Part shown: positions 61,938 through 64,000 of the stretch, piece after piece | Layout: each line of letters opens with the position of its first letter | How positions within the stretch are numbered: the first letter of the stretch is position 1 | NCBI RefSeq assembly: GCF_017377395.1 | Contig: NZ_CP061800.1 | Coordinates: forward strand, 3,286,001 to 3,350,000 | Origin: Desulfonema magnum | Lineage (GTDB): Bacteria > Desulfobacterota > Desulfobacteria > Desulfobacterales > 4be13 | DNA: 64,000 nucleotides | Direction of reading: 5' to 3' | Translations under genes and position numbers: made by a program | Notes under the pieces: model-generated | The model's database searches: none | Told to the model about the DNA's origin: nothing | What the model saw: only the letters and a program-made list of their open reading frames with translations

Positions 61938-64000
61938 ATGAAAAAGGCAATGTATTTTCTTTTAGGTCTCATTCTGTCGGCTTTGGTGGGGATAAATGCT
62001 TTTGCGATGGCTGAACTTGAAATTGGTGATGCAGAAGCCCTGCCCGGAGAAACGTTTACAGTGGATATTACCATAAACAATGCAACGTCCGCCATAAGAA
62101 CCACAGAAATTGACATCGGATATGATTCCGATGTGTTAGCGTTCCAAAACGGCGAGGCTGCTGACGGAGAATGGCTTTTTGAACTTATCAGCGAAGTCGA
62201 GCCTGATTTGACAAATCCCCGGTCCGGCCAGGTTAAGATTCTGCTAACTGCGGCATCCATGTACGGAATTGAGGAAAATACAAACGCGGTATTGGCAAAA
62301 CTGACTTTCAGGATGGCGGCGGATACTGAGATTGCTTCAGACACGCTCTCCTTTTTATCTCCGGGTCCTGTATTACGTGATGCTGATAACGATGATATTC
62401 CCTATACATCTTCTGACGGAACCGTTATCAATATTGACACCAGCGGATATATTGAGGGGTATGTCACGCCGAATGTACCGGTGATTCTGACGACAACAGG
62501 GAATGGCCGCGGAGAGACTGATCAGGACGGATATTATCGTATATCCCATATCGCAGGTGAGTTCTTTTTGACGGCACAGTCAAAGGCAGCGGATAAGTAT
62601 AAAACATACACTGCCGAGATTACGGTCAATGAACGGGAGACAACCACAGCGGATATCATCCTGACAGAATTGCCGGTCGCCTCTATAACGTCTCCGTCTT
62701 CAAACCTGAGCATAACCGAGGGAGGAACCATTAATTTTCAAGGGACTGTTACCGGCGGAAGCCCCCCGTTTGGTTATTTATGGGACTTTGACGGTGAGGC
62801 TGAAAATTCACTTGCAGAAACCCCTCAAAAAATAGCTTTTCAGAATCCGGGAAACTATATTGTTACTTTTACTGTCACCGACGCTGACGGAGATACGAGC
62901 AGTGATTCACTGACAATAACAGTAAATGAAAAGATTCTGACGACGACAACAACAGTTCCGGGTGCGACCACAACTTCAACCGTTATTTCTCCGACGACAA
63001 CAACACTTCCGGGTGCGACCACGACTTCAACCGTTATTTCTCCGACGACAACGACACTTCCGGGTGCGACCACGACTTCAACCGTTATTTCTCCCACGAC
63101 AACAACACTTCCGGGTGCGACCACGACTTCAACGCTTGCTCCGACGACAACGACAGTTCCGGGTGCGACCACGACTTCAACCGTTATTTCTCCGACGACA
63201 ACGACAGTTCCGGGTGCGACCACGACTTCAACCGTTATTTCTCCTACGACCACGACTGCTCCGGGTGCGACCACGACTTCAACGCTTGTTCCGACGACAA
63301 CAACAACACTTCCGAGTGCGGCCACGACTTCAACCGTTATTTCTCCGACAACAACAACAGTTCCGAGTGCGACCACGACCTCAACCGTTATTTCTCCGAC
63401 AACGACTGCTCCGGGTGCTACCACGACTTCTACCGTTATTTCTCCTACGACAACGACATTGACTCCGGGAGCAGCAACCATCACGGCAATTGCAACCCCG
63501 GATAACGGCGGAAGTATAAAGCCGTCCGGCACTGTTATGGTGGCTTACGGAGAAGATCAGAGATTTAAAATCAAACTGAATAACGGATGGAGAATTAATA
63601 AAATCAAGGCAGATGGAAATAAAATTGATTTAGAAAAGGACCTGGATGAAAAAAACAGATATATCTTTAAAAAAGTTACCGAAGATCATACCCTGGAAGT
63701 GTTTTTCAAACAGACACATATGATCAATGCGTATGTAAAAGAAGGCTGGGAAGCCGGAACCATAGACCCTCCGGGCCTCGTTATGACAGATCACAGAGAA
63801 GATCAGACATTTACAGTAACACTCAATGAGGGGTATGAAGACTGGAAATTTGATGTGGCTGCTGACGGAGAATCACTCGGACAGATATCTGCTTATACGT
63901 TTACAAATATTACTGAGGATCATGAAATTTCCGTTACATTTCAAGACCCAATGGCAGATTACGGATACATCCGAGGCTTTGTGACACCCAATATCCCGAC
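61938..64000 (+). CDS. Secreted cohesin/PKD/Thr-rich surface protein (3' end outside window)
   Basis: The frame opens at ATG 61938 after AGGAGG and stays open to the window end (at least 687 residues). A signal peptide (KKAMYFLLGLILSALVGINA, mature start near AMAEL) is followed by a cohesin-like domain (residues ~28-155: LEIGDAEALPGETFTVDITI, TTEIDIGYDSDVLAF, ILLTAASM, LAKLTFRM). Next come a carboxypeptidase-regulatory-like beta-sandwich (IEGYVTPNVPVILTTTGN), a PKD domain with YLWDFDG, and ten Thr-rich units (PGATTTSTVISPTTTT, ~335-505). At least two InlB B-repeat-like units (ATPDNGGSIKPSG; TFTNITEDHEISVTF) end the visible part. It is an extracellular scaffold or adhesin-like protein; the mucin-like stretch is a likely flexible, possibly glycosylated spacer. 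Confidence 0.85.
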   Translation, partial: MKKAMYFLLGLILSALVGINAFAMAELEIGDAEALPGETFTVDITINNATSAIRTTEIDIGYDSDVLAFQNGEAADGEWLFELISEVEPDLTNPRSGQVKILLTAASMYGIEENTNAVLAKLTFRMAADTEIASDTLSFLSPGPVLRDADNDDIPYTSSDGTVINIDTSGYIEGYVTPNVPVILTTTGNGRGETDQDGYYRISHIAGEFFLTAQSKAADKYKTYTAEITVNERETTTADIILTELPVASITSPSSNLSITEGGTINFQGTVTGGSPPFGYLWDFDGEAENSLAETPQKIAFQNPGNYIVTFTVTDADGDTSSDSLTITVNEKILTTTTTVPGATTTSTVISPTTTTLPGATTTSTVISPTTTTLPGATTTSTVISPTTTTLPGATTTSTLAPTTTTVPGATTTSTVISPTTTTVPGATTTSTVISPTTTTAPGATTTSTLVPTTTTTLPSAATTSTVISPTTTTVPSATTTSTVISPTTTAPGATTTSTVISPTTTTLTPGAATITAIATPDNGGSIKPSGTVMVAYGEDQRFKIKLNNGWRINKIKADGNKIDLEKDLDEKNRYIFKKVTEDHTLEVFFKQTHMINAYVKEGWEAGTIDPPGLVMTDHREDQTFTVTLNEGYEDWKFDVAADGESLGQISAYTFTNITEDHEISVTFQDPMADYGYIRGFVTPNIP
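62938..63465 (+). repeat. Coding tandem repeat (Thr-rich, ~51 bp unit)
   Basis: Ten units coding PGATTTSTVISPTTTT or close variants, with shorter units (STLAP, STLVP) at two places. Units differ by few bases, so copy number is likely to vary between strains. Confidence 0.85.

Noticed and set aside
62938..63465. Sequence GTTATTTCTCC in the Thr-rich gene repeat matches the first 11 bases of the CRISPR repeat.
   Set aside because: It encodes the VIS codons of the protein repeat, lacks the CCCC-ATGA-GGGG stem and has no spacers. The match is chance.
62855..63532. Long minus-strand frame (Val-rich) opposite the Thr-rich region.
   Set aside because: It is a mirror of the coding repeat on the plus strand, where a signal peptide, ribosome-binding site and domains support the true gene.

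Overview
The window looks like a heavily rearranged accessory and defence island from a multicellular-type or sediment sulfate reducer (Desulfobacterota, perhaps near Desulfonema). That assignment is inference. It rests on the CFIATATYG C-terminal motif of a giant secreted protein, on stacked HYDIN-like, FG-GAP and cadherin-like repeats, on a metallo-beta-lactamase/cNMP/hemerythrin sensor, and on very dense MITE-like repeats. No rRNA or tRNA gene was recognised.

Layout. 1-8400: the 3' part of an SNF2/RapA-like helicase, an IetAS pair (AAA+ ATPase and subtilisin-like protease), and a large type ISP-like adenine methyltransferase. 8500-10050: a broken OLD/RecF-like ATPase, an internally deleted IS630-type element sitting inside a palindromic repeat, and an orphan antitoxin-like gene. 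10118-17486: two very large adjacent genes, an SF2-like helicase and a 1068-residue protein of unknown function. This pair is the best candidate for an undescribed system. 17487-23200: repeat debris and four ordinary minus-strand genes (AAA-ATPase_like/PDDEXK_9 protein, M28 peptidase, class III aminotransferase, YkgJ-type Cys-cluster protein). 23808-26195: a NERD-domain coiled-coil protein next to a beta-class DNA methyltransferase, a possible restriction-modification pair. 26200-32700: repeat elements nested up to three deep, an MBL-cNMP-hemerythrin sensor, a LUD-domain protein, and remnants of a transposase and a helicase.

32779-50484 is a type I-D CRISPR-Cas locus. A divergent WYL regulator is followed by cas6, cas10d, csc2, csc1, cas3', cas4, cas1 and cas2, then a leader and an array of about 106 repeats counted by eye. 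Cas10d carries the HD nuclease motif and Cas3' is the separate helicase. Csc1, Csc2 and Cas6 would form the crRNA complex, and Cas4-Cas1-Cas2 acquire spacers. A 343-bp tandem duplication includes the 3' end of cas4. The array contains exact spacer duplicates and also pairs of near-identical spacers whose differences look like codon-level variation in one targeted gene. The leader-distal end is cut by an IS630-type end.

50500-64000: after more small inverted-repeat elements comes a 3147-residue secreted, probably membrane-anchored repeat protein. It is followed by a 4Fe-4S protein with an N-terminal helix-turn-helix-like segment, and by the 5' part of a secreted cohesin/PKD/Thr-rich surface protein that runs off the window.

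The unifying theme is several defence modules, some intact and some broken, separated and interrupted by at least six families of small palindromic or terminal-inverted-repeat elements. These elements have also supplied coding sequence: heptamer repeats at two gene positions and palindrome-derived codons at a third.
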